Source: an uncultured Vampirovibrio sp.
GTDB lineage: Bacteria; Cyanobacteriota; Vampirovibrionia; Gastranaerophilales; Gastranaerophilaceae
Assembly: GCA_910583725.1 (NCBI GenBank)
Contig: CAJTXZ010000025.1
Location: forward strand, 1 to 36,303
Length of the DNA stretch: 36,303 bases
Direction of reading: 5' to 3'
A program made the position numbers and the translations under genes. Positions 15,692 to 24,399 of this stretch are shown here, piece by piece. The notes under the pieces were generated by a model. That model had not been told where the DNA came from, did not search any database, and saw only the letters and a program-made list of their open reading frames with translations. Position 1 is the stretch's first letter; the number at the start of each line of letters is the position of its first letter.

Positions 15692-16900
15692 TTGGATTAT
15701 TTTGTGGTGCGAATATTTGGTTCTCATATACTGCATAAATTTCTGTGTGATTCTAAGCAGGAATTTTCGATAAAAAATATATTAATTGAGAATTTTTATA
15801 ATGAATTAATAACCAGTCAGGAACAGGAGTTGTTAAAACTTCTGTTTTCAAACAAACCAAGCCAGAAAGCTGTTGATAATCTTTTGGAATTTTGGGATAT
15901 TGAAACTAAAGGTGCAGATAAATCGCTACTTTTAGCGTATTTTATGAAAGAACATCCGGAGATTAAATTCAGGCGTTATGAAATACCCAGGCTTTATGGA
16001 CTTTTAATGAAATTAAGGTTTAAAAACCTTCAAACCATTGCTTTATCGCTCAAGATAATCAAACAACTTAATAAAAAAGGCATTATTCCCATTGTTTTAA
16101 AAGGTGCTGCTATGAAATTTTTCAGACCTGATTTAGCCAGAATTATGGGCGATGTCGATATTTTGGTACCTGAGAATGATTTTTTAAACTCTATTGAAAC
16201 AGGAAAATCCTTGGGATTTTTTTATAAAAAAATATTTTCTCACTCTGTTGATTTTTATGATTCAAAGACGGGTAAAAATATTATTGATATTCATCGCTAT
16301 ATACATATGGGCACGGGCTTTGAGAGAGAAATAAATGAGGATTTATTCAGGCGTGCTAAAATTTTTCAATTTAATGATGCAAGCGTGTTACTTCCATCAA
16401 ATGAGGATATGTTATTTATTACACTTGTAAATTTATATAAAAATCTGAAGGATAAAACAAGCAAGAGGGGTATTTTGTATTCTCTTTTTGACTGCAAGTT
16501 TTTGATTGAAAATAAAAAAGATTTTGACTGGCAGATTGTTTTAAATAATGCAGCTAAGACTAAAACCGAGATGCAGGTTGATTTTGCAGTATCTTTTTTA
16601 GATAAAATTTCAAATGGTATTTTTCCTTCTGATATCAGACTGTGGCCTGAATTTAGTAAATTTCAGAAAGCTGCTCAAAATAATTTGTATATGATTTTGT
16701 ACAATAGATTTTTTATTGATGATTTAAGGCAGAAATGTAAGCCTTTAAAAATTAAGAATATTTTTAAAAGTTCAGAAATATGCAGACAATATTTATTATA
16801 TAAGCCTAAATATTTTTGTTTGAAATTACTAAAATCTCATCCGCTTATAATAAAGTTTATAATACATAATTTCGGATTAAAATCTGCGGGTATAAATTAA
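15692..16900 (+). CDS. Nucleotidyltransferase-fold protein (NTP_transf_5-like)
   Basis: About 400 residues. The centre carries IPIVLKGAAM, then ARIMGDVDILVPENDF (D-x-D), the mark of the uncharacterised nucleotidyltransferase family often found beside HPr-kinase-like proteins in peptide-modification or surface-polysaccharide loci. A later IDIHRYIHMG segment also fits the family. The start is uncertain: TTG 15692 and GTG 15704 are both possible and neither has a strong ribosome site. The next gene, 14 bases on, encodes an HprK-like P-loop protein, so the pair probably acts together. Substrate unknown. Confidence 0.8.
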   Translation: MDYFVVRIFGSHILHKFLCDSKQEFSIKNILIENFYNELITSQEQELLKLLFSNKPSQKAVDNLLEFWDIETKGADKSLLLAYFMKEHPEIKFRRYEIPRLYGLLMKLRFKNLQTIALSLKIIKQLNKKGIIPIVLKGAAMKFFRPDLARIMGDVDILVPENDFLNSIETGKSLGFFYKKIFSHSVDFYDSKTGKNIIDIHRYIHMGTGFEREINEDLFRRAKIFQFNDASVLLPSNEDMLFITLVNLYKNLKDKTSKRGILYSLFDCKFLIENKKDFDWQIVLNNAAKTKTEMQVDFAVSFLDKISNGIFPSDIRLWPEFSKFQKAAQNNLYMILYNRFFIDDLRQKCKPLKIKNIFKSSEICRQYLLYKPKYFCLKLLKSHPLIIKFIIHNFGLKSAGIN

Positions 16901-16914
16901 TTGAGAGGCGTGGA

Positions 16915-18141
16915 ATGAAGTTTCAAAATTTGCCAAAAATGGTGTTGTGTAAGTTTTTTAATAATTTGGATAAATATTTGAACCAAAATAAAGTTTTTTT
17001 AATGGAGAAAACTTTGGTTGAAAAATTGGATGATTGCAGCAAAGATGATACTTTAGATAGAAAAAATCCTGTGATAAAATATGTTAACCTTGGGGTAAAG
17101 ATTGTCAGACTCATTATTTACGATGAAGCACTTCTTAACCTTATTGAAAGACAGCTTTCGTTTGTTATCTCTGATTCAATTAAAGAGAATAATGAGTGTG
17201 GGTTTCAAAAATATGACGCTACAATAGTGGTGTGGAAAGAAGATGATATAATTGGGTTGCCATCAAAACTATCAAAAGAGTTTAACCCTGCGCATAATCT
17301 AAGATTAAGGATTGAAATGCTTGCAAAAGGGAATATTGATAAGGCTTTAAAGGTTTATGCCACTGATTTTCCAAATTCTTATACCGGTTATCTTGAAGAT
17401 AAGATAATTATTTTGACTGATGAAAAGAAAAAGTCTTTTTATGCCTATAACCATAAAACCAATACTTATTATTTTGCGGTAAATAGTCCAAATCCTGAGT
17501 CGTTTATTAAACATGGTCATATATTTGTTAAAATATTTTATAAGATTTTAAAGACAGATAATACCAGTCTTGTTCATGGGGCGGTTGTAGGGCTTAATGG
17601 TAAAGGTGTTTTATTCTGCGCCAGAGGACACAGAGGAAAATCAACCCTTGCTGTTACATCATTAATTGAAGGGTTTAATTATGTTGCGGATGATTATCTT
17701 GTTTTAAATAAGGAAAATGAGAGTCTTTATTCCTACCCTATTTATTCTATAATAACGCTTTCGCCTGAGATGTATAGCAGACTTTATAATAAACTTAATG
17801 TAAAGTTTGTTTCAAATAATGTTTCCAATAATAAATATGTATTTAATATTTCCAGTTATCACAATAATTTTAAAACAAAATATCCAATTAGAGCTTGTAT
17901 TTTTCCTGAAATTAAATATACAAAAGAACCTGATATTATTGAAATGGAGGATAAGGGCAGGGCTATTGCCCAGATCATACATTCAACAATTAAGCAAATG
18001 AGGGATGAGTATGATACTGCTAATGTAAAAAAGCTTGTTTGCATACTTCAGGATTTTAGATTTTATCAGTTTAATTTATCTTTTGATATTTTTGCTAATA
18101 CAAGAATGTTAAGAGATTTTATTGTAAATCTTGAGCATTAA
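16915..18141 (+). CDS. HPr kinase-like P-loop protein
   Basis: 408 residues. The C-terminal half carries VHGAVVGLNGKGVLFCARGHRGKSTLA (Walker A at about 235-245) and YVADDYLVL with Asp259/Asp260, as in HprK-type kinase domains. The first 200 residues resemble no family I can name. Proteins of this kind pair with the upstream nucleotidyltransferase type, commonly in loci that modify a peptide or a sugar chain. No precursor-peptide gene is seen nearby. Two glycosyltransferases follow after a 182-base gap. Confidence 0.8.
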   Translation: MKFQNLPKMVLCKFFNNLDKYLNQNKVFLMEKTLVEKLDDCSKDDTLDRKNPVIKYVNLGVKIVRLIIYDEALLNLIERQLSFVISDSIKENNECGFQKYDATIVVWKEDDIIGLPSKLSKEFNPAHNLRLRIEMLAKGNIDKALKVYATDFPNSYTGYLEDKIIILTDEKKKSFYAYNHKTNTYYFAVNSPNPESFIKHGHIFVKIFYKILKTDNTSLVHGAVVGLNGKGVLFCARGHRGKSTLAVTSLIEGFNYVADDYLVLNKENESLYSYPIYSIITLSPEMYSRLYNKLNVKFVSNNVSNNKYVFNISSYHNNFKTKYPIRACIFPEIKYTKEPDIIEMEDKGRAIAQIIHSTIKQMRDEYDTANVKKLVCILQDFRFYQFNLSFDIFANTRMLRDFIVNLEH

Positions 18142-18259
18142 TATGTGCTGTTTGTCTTAATGAACCCCAAACTATCCCAAAAAAGCACTAAAATGTTGAA
18201 TTTTGTAAATCATAAACACTTTGTTATTGCTTAATTGTTTCATTATGCTTAATATTATT

Positions 18260-18288
18260 TTGACAAGTCTGGATTATATTTTGAATAC
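18260..18288 (+). promoter_or_regulatory. Possible promoter for the glycosyltransferase pair
   Basis: TTGACA (18260-18265) is followed after 17 bases by GAATAC, a weak -10. It lies in the 182-base gap before the first glycosyltransferase. Confidence 0.35.
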
Positions 18289-18347
18289 CAACCCCCAAGA
18301 CATAAAAAGAAGAAAATCTAAGTTTGAAAGAGAAAACAATTAAAAAA

Positions 18348-19373
18348 ATGCCAATAATATCAGTAATAATTCCAATATTTAATACACAAGATTATCTTAA
18401 AAAATGTCTAAACAGTGTAATTAATCAAACACTAAAAGATATAGAAATAATATGCATCAATGATAATTCAACAGATAATTCTCTATCCATACTTAATCAA
18501 TATAAAAAACAAGATAAAAGAATTAAAATAATATCCTTAAACAAAAACAAAGGTTCTTCTTATACAAGAAACATGGGAATAAACCTATCAAAAGGAGAAT
18601 ACATATCCTTCATAGACAGTGATGACTACATTGATTCCTCCTTCTACCATTCCCTTTACACCAAAGCTAAAACATCAGGTGCTGAGGTTATAAAGGGAAA
18701 CAGAAAAATGCACTATGTTTCAAATGATGTAATAATAGAACCCTTGCAGGAAAGGATACATAAAAACGGTGACAATAAATTCTTCTTTGAATACCAATGG
18801 ACAACTGCAATTTACAGGAAGGATATAATTAATAAATGCAACATAAGGCTTTCTGAGGAACTATATACGTGTGAAGATTTAGTTTTTCTTTTTAATGTGC
18901 TTTTAAACTCAAATAAGGTTGAATATGTGGATGATGTTTATTATCACTATGTAAAAAGATGTGGCAGTTTAACAGATTCTTCCTTTGAATACACTAAAAT
19001 TATTGAATCTAAAATAAATGCAAGAAAAATGATATTAGAGTCAGTGAATGATAATTTTTATAGAATTAAAGAATCTGATTATATTATGCTTTATTTAAGG
19101 AATTTGAAGAAATTATATAGAATCATATTTCAAATTAATGATGTTTCGATTAAGAAATATGCAATTAAAATATTTGTCCGGATTTTTAATGACTGTAGAT
19201 TAAAGGACATTGTCGGCGCTGACATTTTTAAAAATCAGATGTTTCTTCTTCCAATCTTAGAAGACAATAGGATAGATGATTTGTGTTATATATTTCAGAG
19301 TAAAAATATAAAATCACAGTTTCTTGCTTTATTAAATAAAAATGTTCAAAAGGATATGTCGAATGCTGTCTGA
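18348..19373 (+). CDS. Family 2 glycosyltransferase (first of two)
   Basis: GT-A fold sugar transferase. PIISVIIPIFN at the start, DIEIICINDNSTDNS (nucleotide binding), SYTRNMGINLSKGEYISFIDSDD (DxD metal motif) and a later CEDLVFLFNVLL follow the usual order. The C-terminal third is helical and unassigned. ATG 18348 fits the family start; TTG 18324 is an in-frame alternative. The first 500 bases are unusually A- and C-rich and poor in G and T compared with neighbours, while the rest returns to local style. Donor and acceptor sugars are unknown; surface glycan synthesis is likely. Confidence 0.9.
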   Translation: MPIISVIIPIFNTQDYLKKCLNSVINQTLKDIEIICINDNSTDNSLSILNQYKKQDKRIKIISLNKNKGSSYTRNMGINLSKGEYISFIDSDDYIDSSFYHSLYTKAKTSGAEVIKGNRKMHYVSNDVIIEPLQERIHKNGDNKFFFEYQWTTAIYRKDIINKCNIRLSEELYTCEDLVFLFNVLLNSNKVEYVDDVYYHYVKRCGSLTDSSFEYTKIIESKINARKMILESVNDNFYRIKESDYIMLYLRNLKKLYRIIFQINDVSIKKYAIKIFVRIFNDCRLKDIVGADIFKNQMFLLPILEDNRIDDLCYIFQSKNIKSQFLALLNKNVQKDMSNAV

Positions 19374-20397
19374 GACCGTAAAACTTTCTGTTATCATTCC
19401 GATTTACAATGTTGAAGAATATCTTCATAAATGCCTGAATAGCGTTCTTTGTCAGGCACTCAGGGAGATTGAGATAATATGTATAGATGATTATTCGAGC
19501 GATAATTCTCTTAAAGTTTTGACTGATTTTTCAAAGAGGGATAAAAGAATTAAAGTTATTGAATTTAAACAGAAACAAAATGCTGCAATGGCAAGAAATG
19601 CTGGTCTTATTATTGCAAGAGGGGAATATCTTGGTTTTTTGGATAGTGATGATTATATTGATGAAGCCTTTTATGAAACACTTTATAAAAAGGCCAAACA
19701 AGATGATGCAGATATTGTGAAGGCAAAAAGGAAGGAAATTTATGGAGATGGCAAGTTTTTTATTGGCTGCTTGAATGATGAAATAGAAAAAAGCAGGTTT
19801 AATTTTACATATGAGTGGCAAAGCGCTATTTATAAAGCTTCAATGGTCAATGAAAATAAAATAATGTTTCCAAATGAATGCCCAAAGGCTCAGGATACGG
19901 TATTTTTAAACCGATGTGTACTTATGGCAAAAAGAATAAGTCTTGTGGATAGTGTGTTTTATTATCACAGAAAGAGGGAAAATAGCCTTGATGGCAAATA
20001 TATATGTCTTGATTATGTTATTTCTGCGCTCAGAGCAGTGGGTTTAATATTAAAAGAGTTAAATAAATCAGGAATATACTATGAAGATAAAAAGCTTTAT
20101 ATTTATTCATATAATAGAACTCTTCAAACCATTTTTCATATTTTATATAAGAATGAGTCAGATGAGGCGAAGATACTGTGCGCCAGGGCCCTCATAAAAG
20201 AATATTATTTTTGTCTGAATAAAGATATGCTAGATAATATTTTTCAGTATAATATTTTGAAACTTTATATCAAAAATAAAGACGAGGCTGGACTTTTGGC
20301 TGCATTTAAAAAATATAACACCAAAAGAAAACTTATTTATGCCAATACTTTGGGACTTTTAAGAAACAATGTGATATCAGGTATTTCCAGAGAATAA
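19363..20397 (+). CDS. Family 2 glycosyltransferase (second of two)
   Basis: Same fold and block order as its upstream neighbour: KLSVIIPIYNVEEYL, EIICIDDYSSDNSL, MARNAGLIIARGEYLGFLDSDD, AQDTVFLNRCVL. ATG 19363 overlaps the previous stop by 11 bases and has AAGGA about 8 bases upstream; ATG 19342 is also in frame. The two proteins are clear paralogues in the N-terminal 220 residues and diverge beyond. Base composition here is typical of the window. Confidence 0.92.
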   Translation: MLSETVKLSVIIPIYNVEEYLHKCLNSVLCQALREIEIICIDDYSSDNSLKVLTDFSKRDKRIKVIEFKQKQNAAMARNAGLIIARGEYLGFLDSDDYIDEAFYETLYKKAKQDDADIVKAKRKEIYGDGKFFIGCLNDEIEKSRFNFTYEWQSAIYKASMVNENKIMFPNECPKAQDTVFLNRCVLMAKRISLVDSVFYYHRKRENSLDGKYICLDYVISALRAVGLILKELNKSGIYYEDKKLYIYSYNRTLQTIFHILYKNESDEAKILCARALIKEYYFCLNKDMLDNIFQYNILKLYIKNKDEAGLLAAFKKYNTKRKLIYANTLGLLRNNVISGISRE

Positions 20398-20413
20398 AAG
20401 AATGTCATTCAGG

Positions 20414-21370
20414 CTAAAACATACCTTTTTTGTTAAAAAATATTGCAGCAGCAGCTGCAGCTATCATAGACAATATGATTATAATCATAAAGCCCCAGGG
20501 GTTTTGCCCGAATGGTACGGAAACATTCATCCCCCAGAAGGTGCCAAACATGGTAGGAATTGAGAGGATAATTGTAATTGCAGCAAGGAATTTCATAATC
20601 ACATTCACGTTGTTGCTTATAATTGATGCAAAGCCGTCCATCATACTTTCTAAGATTGTTCTGTGCATTTCTACCATTTCAACAGCCTGCTTATTTTCAA
20701 TGATGACATCTTCAAGTAAATCTATATCATCTTCCGTAAACTTTAAAATTCCGCCCTGACCCTTGGAAGCGTTAGCTATTCTTAAGATTTTTTGTAGCAC
20801 AACCTGATTGTCCTTTAGGGCTGTTGTAAAATAAACAAGAGATTTTTGCACTTCCATAAGCTGAAAAAGGGCTTTATTGCTGGTTGTTTTTTTGAGTGAA
20901 TCTTCAATTCTTTCTGAATGCTTATTGATTATATTTAAATATCGCAAGTAAAATTTTGCTGCTCTAAACAGTATATTCAGCATAAAATTTGTCTTATTTC
21001 TTGTATCAAAATACATTGAGGTTTCACTGCTAAAGGAATTTATTATTTTATTTTCCATAGAGCTGACTGTTATCATACTTTCCGGGGTAAAAATTATACC
21101 CAAAGGAAGCGTGTCAAAATTACCTTCTTCATCCATAAAAGGGATATTTGTGATTACAAGAAGATTTCCGTCCTCATATTCTATACGGGAGGTTTCATCG
21201 GCATCCAGGGAGTTTTTTAAGAAACTTTCATCCAGGTCTAAAACAATCGACACTTTTTGGATTTCTTCAAGACTCGGGTTTATCATATTAAACCAAGAGC
21301 CTGATTCAGCATCGTTCAAGCTTAAAGTCTTAAGAGTTTTATCATCTTGCGTTTTAAATATTTCAAGCAT
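20414..21370 (-). CDS. corA: CorA-family divalent cation (Mg) transporter
   Basis: Inner-membrane pentameric channel for Mg/Co. A long cytoplasmic N-terminal region with extended helices (about 130-255) leads to two C-terminal membrane helices. FGTFWGMNVSVPF carries the GMN selectivity signature (Gly280-Met-Asn). At 318 residues it is the normal length. A good ribosome site (AAGGGAG) precedes the ATG. It is convergent with the glycosyltransferase gene, with only 16 bases between stops. Confidence 0.95.
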   Translation of the reverse strand: MLEIFKTQDDKTLKTLSLNDAESGSWFNMINPSLEEIQKVSIVLDLDESFLKNSLDADETSRIEYEDGNLLVITNIPFMDEEGNFDTLPLGIIFTPESMITVSSMENKIINSFSSETSMYFDTRNKTNFMLNILFRAAKFYLRYLNIINKHSERIEDSLKKTTSNKALFQLMEVQKSLVYFTTALKDNQVVLQKILRIANASKGQGGILKFTEDDIDLLEDVIIENKQAVEMVEMHRTILESMMDGFASIISNNVNVIMKFLAAITIILSIPTMFGTFWGMNVSVPFGQNPWGFMIIIILSMIAAAAAAIFFNKKGMF

Positions 21371-21625
21371 TTTTAAGCTCTCCCTTGACTTTATTAAACT
21401 ACATAAATACTAAATGTGCAAATATGATAGTACAGGTGTTTAATAATATTGTAGAAATATGCTTGCCAATACTAATATTGCTTGAAACGTTCTAGAAAAT
21501 ATTTAATATTTTACACCATGTGTTTGAATATTAAAAATCGTTACAATTACAACATCATTACGCAAAATTTAAAATTTACGCGTTTTTATATATTGCATAA
21601 TTTGATATTAAGAAAGAGGTGTTGA

Positions 21626-22087
21626 ATGATGATTTCAAAAGTTTTCAATGGTATAAATTTTGCCGGAGATTTTAGAGTTGGCAAGAACGAAAATGATGCG
21701 CGGAGGATAGCAAAAAGCATTGCTGCTTGTTCTGAATGTTCCCGGGATTTTATAACTGCCCAGATAAGCGATTTAAATGAAGCTTTAAATCGGGATAATA
21801 CAAGCATTTCAGGATATATTGATTTTCGCGTTGGCGATAGTCCCGCCCCTGATGGCTCTGAACATCTTTATGTTGGGGTATATAGTGACAGCTTAGATGC
21901 AAATGGTGACAACAAACTAATTTCTATAGAGCATACTGAAGCTGTAAATGATTATGATGGATTAAACTCATCAGCCGCAGATCGTATTAAGACAATGTTT
22001 TCAAATGTTTTTGCAAGAACAACAGGGGGCAATCTGTCTGAAACAATGGATATTAAAGCCGAAAGAATTTTTGATCAGCTTGCATAA
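21626..22087 (+). CDS. Hypothetical protein
   Basis: 153 residues, soluble-looking, acidic, with no signal peptide or membrane segment. SACSEC-like Cys pairing occurs near residue 35 (AACSECSRDF). The central part has beta-like HLYVGVYSD. I do not recognise a family. AAAGAGG lies nine bases before ATG 21626, and the long 255-base upstream gap suggests its own promoter. It is convergent with maf. Confidence 0.7.
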   Translation: MMISKVFNGINFAGDFRVGKNENDARRIAKSIAACSECSRDFITAQISDLNEALNRDNTSISGYIDFRVGDSPAPDGSEHLYVGVYSDSLDANGDNKLISIEHTEAVNDYDGLNSSAADRIKTMFSNVFARTTGGNLSETMDIKAERIFDQLA

Positions 22088-22107
22088 AGTATTAGGGTTT
22101 TTATAAA

Positions 22108-22710
22108 TTAGTTAAATTGGCAGAACTGTTTTAATAAGTCTGTTAATTTAACTAATGAAATTCCCATAACGTTATAATAATCGCCATTTATTTTCTGAAT
22201 GAAACTGTTTTTTGGCGGGCTATTGATTTCATCAATTGATAAAAAATCCTGAATTCCATAACTTCCTGCTTTGTCAAATGGTTTAAAGGTATTCAGGTAA
22301 TTTTTTATTTCAGTATCATTGAGTTCTCTGAATGTTACAAATGTGGTGCAGGTTTCTGTTAAATTTTGTTTTGTTGTGCTGTCAACAAGGGAAATTGAAG
22401 TTATTACTCTGTGAGTTTTTCCTGAAAGGTTTTTTAGCATTAAAAAAGCCTTGCTGAAATCAGCCGGCTTTAATAAACACACACTATCGAGGATTACCAT
22501 TGTATCGGCGCCTATAATTATTGCAGGGTAATTTATTCTTTCTGCAACATCAAGGGCCTTATACAGAGAGTTCTTTTTTATGAAGCTTTCTTTATAAAAT
22601 TTAAAGCTTTCTTCCTTATAATTAGATTTTACAACGGTAAAATCTATATTTCCCTTTGTTAAAATTTCTTTTCTTCTTGGCGAATTTGAAGCTAAAATTA
22701 TCCTTCTCAT
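22108..22710 (-). CDS. maf: Maf-family nucleoside triphosphate pyrophosphatase
   Basis: House-cleaning enzyme that hydrolyses non-canonical or canonical dNTP/UTP to monophosphates. Family blocks are in order: IILASNSPRRKEIL at 3-16, IIIGADTMVI with the catalytic Asp, GKTHRVITSISLV, and FDKAGSYGIQ. The length of 200 residues is normal. It stands alone between a convergent unknown gene and a small gene on the same strand. Confidence 0.95.
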   Translation of the reverse strand: MRRIILASNSPRRKEILTKGNIDFTVVKSNYKEESFKFYKESFIKKNSLYKALDVAERINYPAIIIGADTMVILDSVCLLKPADFSKAFLMLKNLSGKTHRVITSISLVDSTTKQNLTETCTTFVTFRELNDTEIKNYLNTFKPFDKAGSYGIQDFLSIDEINSPPKNSFIQKINGDYYNVMGISLVKLTDLLKQFCQFN

Positions 22711-22761
22711 TCGCCAATTTTATCATAAATTATTATCCGTACACAAATAGCTTTTAGAAAC

Positions 22762-23034
22762 TTATTTTGCTGCTACTGCTTCTTTTGGCCTTCTTGATTT
22801 TAGATTTCTTGATTTTGTGTATTGAATGCTTCCTGCAATGGCGCTTATGCAGGTATTTTTTAGTTTTTGCTGAATGTTTAGCATGCTTAAATGCATTTGT
22901 GCATAGTCATTCATTGCTTCATACATTTTGTTTGGGTCAATCATTGATGTTTGAATGATTGGGTTATCAACTTTCTGCATTGCATATTTTTTTACCAACA
23001 TTGCATCAATTCTGTCTCTTGCACCTATTGCCAT
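22762..23034 (-). CDS. Small hypothetical protein
   Basis: 90 residues, helical by appearance, with a basic C-terminus (SRNLKSRRPKEAVAAK). No recognised domain, signal peptide or membrane segment. A GGGAG-type ribosome site lies before ATG 23034, and codon use matches neighbours, so I treat it as real. Confidence 0.65.
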   Translation of the reverse strand: MAIGARDRIDAMLVKKYAMQKVDNPIIQTSMIDPNKMYEAMNDYAQMHLSMLNIQQKLKNTCISAIAGSIQYTKSRNLKSRRPKEAVAAK

Positions 23035-23191
23035 AATCCTTTATCTCCCTTTAATTTTATTAATCCCTGTTCCTGATTTAATAAAGTATTTTTGGAGTTA
23101 AAAATTGCTATTTTTGGTAAATTTTGCTTAATAAAACTTAATATAATGGCTCAAAGGTTTGATGTAAGGACTTAATGCGTATTTTATAAAA

Positions 23192-24385
23192 TTAGACGCT
23201 TTCTTTGAATACTTGTTTCAGGTCTTTTGATATTCCAAAAAAGCCTGTAAAGAAGGCTATGAGTGCCATTACAATTAAAATTTTATCAACGCCGATTGCT
23301 TCTGCAATATACCCTAAAGGTGCAAGGCTCAATGCCCCGATACCCCAGGAAAATCCTTGCATAACGCCTGAAATTACACCCTTGTGTTCTTTCATAAGGT
23401 TTTGTGCAGCAACGATTGTGAGAGAAACAGACAGGAATGTAAAATAGCCTGTTAGGATGAATATTAAAACTGCAAGAAGCGGAAATTTGTCAATGGTGAA
23501 CATAAATAACAAAACGAGCGGCAAAATTGTCCAGAATGAGAGTTTTATAATATTTTCCGCGCCGATTCTTTTTTCAATTTTAGAGCTTGTGAGCATTGAA
23601 ATTCCACTCAAAATAAAAAACAGAGAAATTATTATTCCTATCTGGCTTAGCGTAAATCCTCTTTCCTTTAAGATGAACGGTGCATATGTTCCAAAACTGA
23701 TGCTGACACCTGATTTTACAACTGCAATCCAAATTAATGAAAGATACGGTTTTTTATTTAAAATTTCTTTCATAATCTTTATAAAGTTTTCTTTACTTTT
23801 GTTTATTGTTGAAGATGGAATTTTTGGCACCTGAAAATATAGAATTATTGCGGTTGAAACACCTAGTATGGTTACATATGAGAGTGAATAAACGCCAAAA
23901 TGTTCAACAAGGCTTGATGATATGACGGGGCCGAGTGCATATCCTATTGTGCCAAGGCCCATAAAGGCACCCATATATTTTGAAAGGTTTGGGTTGTTGA
24001 AATTAAATGTGTTTACAAGACTTGTGACCTGAGGATGAAAGAGTGCATTTCCGCACATTCCAAGAAGAAGAAATAATGCAACAAGCCAGGTTTTATTTGT
24101 GATTACGGTTAATGGTATGAAAACAGCACCCATAACAAGGCCCCAGACCATAAAGGTTCTGTGGCGCATTTTATCTGCAATGAAGCCGAATAATGGCTGC
24201 ATCATTGATGAAAACAAATGCCCGCAAGCTATAATCAGGCTTATTGTAGATAATTTTATGCCTAATTTTGATGTTAAAAATGGATACAAGGGGATTAGAG
24301 CTGAAGCATATAAATCAACCATAAAATGTCCCATTGAGAGCCCCATTATTGCTCTTTTATTTGTTTGTAATGAATTATCTGTCAT
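23192..24385 (-). CDS. MFS transporter, fosmidomycin-resistance (Fsr)-like
   Basis: About 397 residues with 12 hydrophobic helices. The opening MGLSMGHFMVDLYASALIPLYPFL, then LGIKLSTISLIIACGHLFSSMMQPLFG, matches Fsr-type major facilitator proteins. These export small drugs or unknown metabolites across the inner membrane. ATG 24385 is chosen; TTG 24397 is also in frame. It begins 14 bases after the purH stop, so it can be co-transcribed with purH. Confidence 0.85.
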   Translation of the reverse strand: MTDNSLQTNKRAIMGLSMGHFMVDLYASALIPLYPFLTSKLGIKLSTISLIIACGHLFSSMMQPLFGFIADKMRHRTFMVWGLVMGAVFIPLTVITNKTWLVALFLLLGMCGNALFHPQVTSLVNTFNFNNPNLSKYMGAFMGLGTIGYALGPVISSSLVEHFGVYSLSYVTILGVSTAIILYFQVPKIPSSTINKSKENFIKIMKEILNKKPYLSLIWIAVVKSGVSISFGTYAPFILKERGFTLSQIGIIISLFFILSGISMLTSSKIEKRIGAENIIKLSFWTILPLVLLFMFTIDKFPLLAVLIFILTGYFTFLSVSLTIVAAQNLMKEHKGVISGVMQGFSWGIGALSLAPLGYIAEAIGVDKILIVMALIAFFTGFFGISKDLKQVFKESV

Positions 24386-24399
24386 AGAGTTTACCAAAT

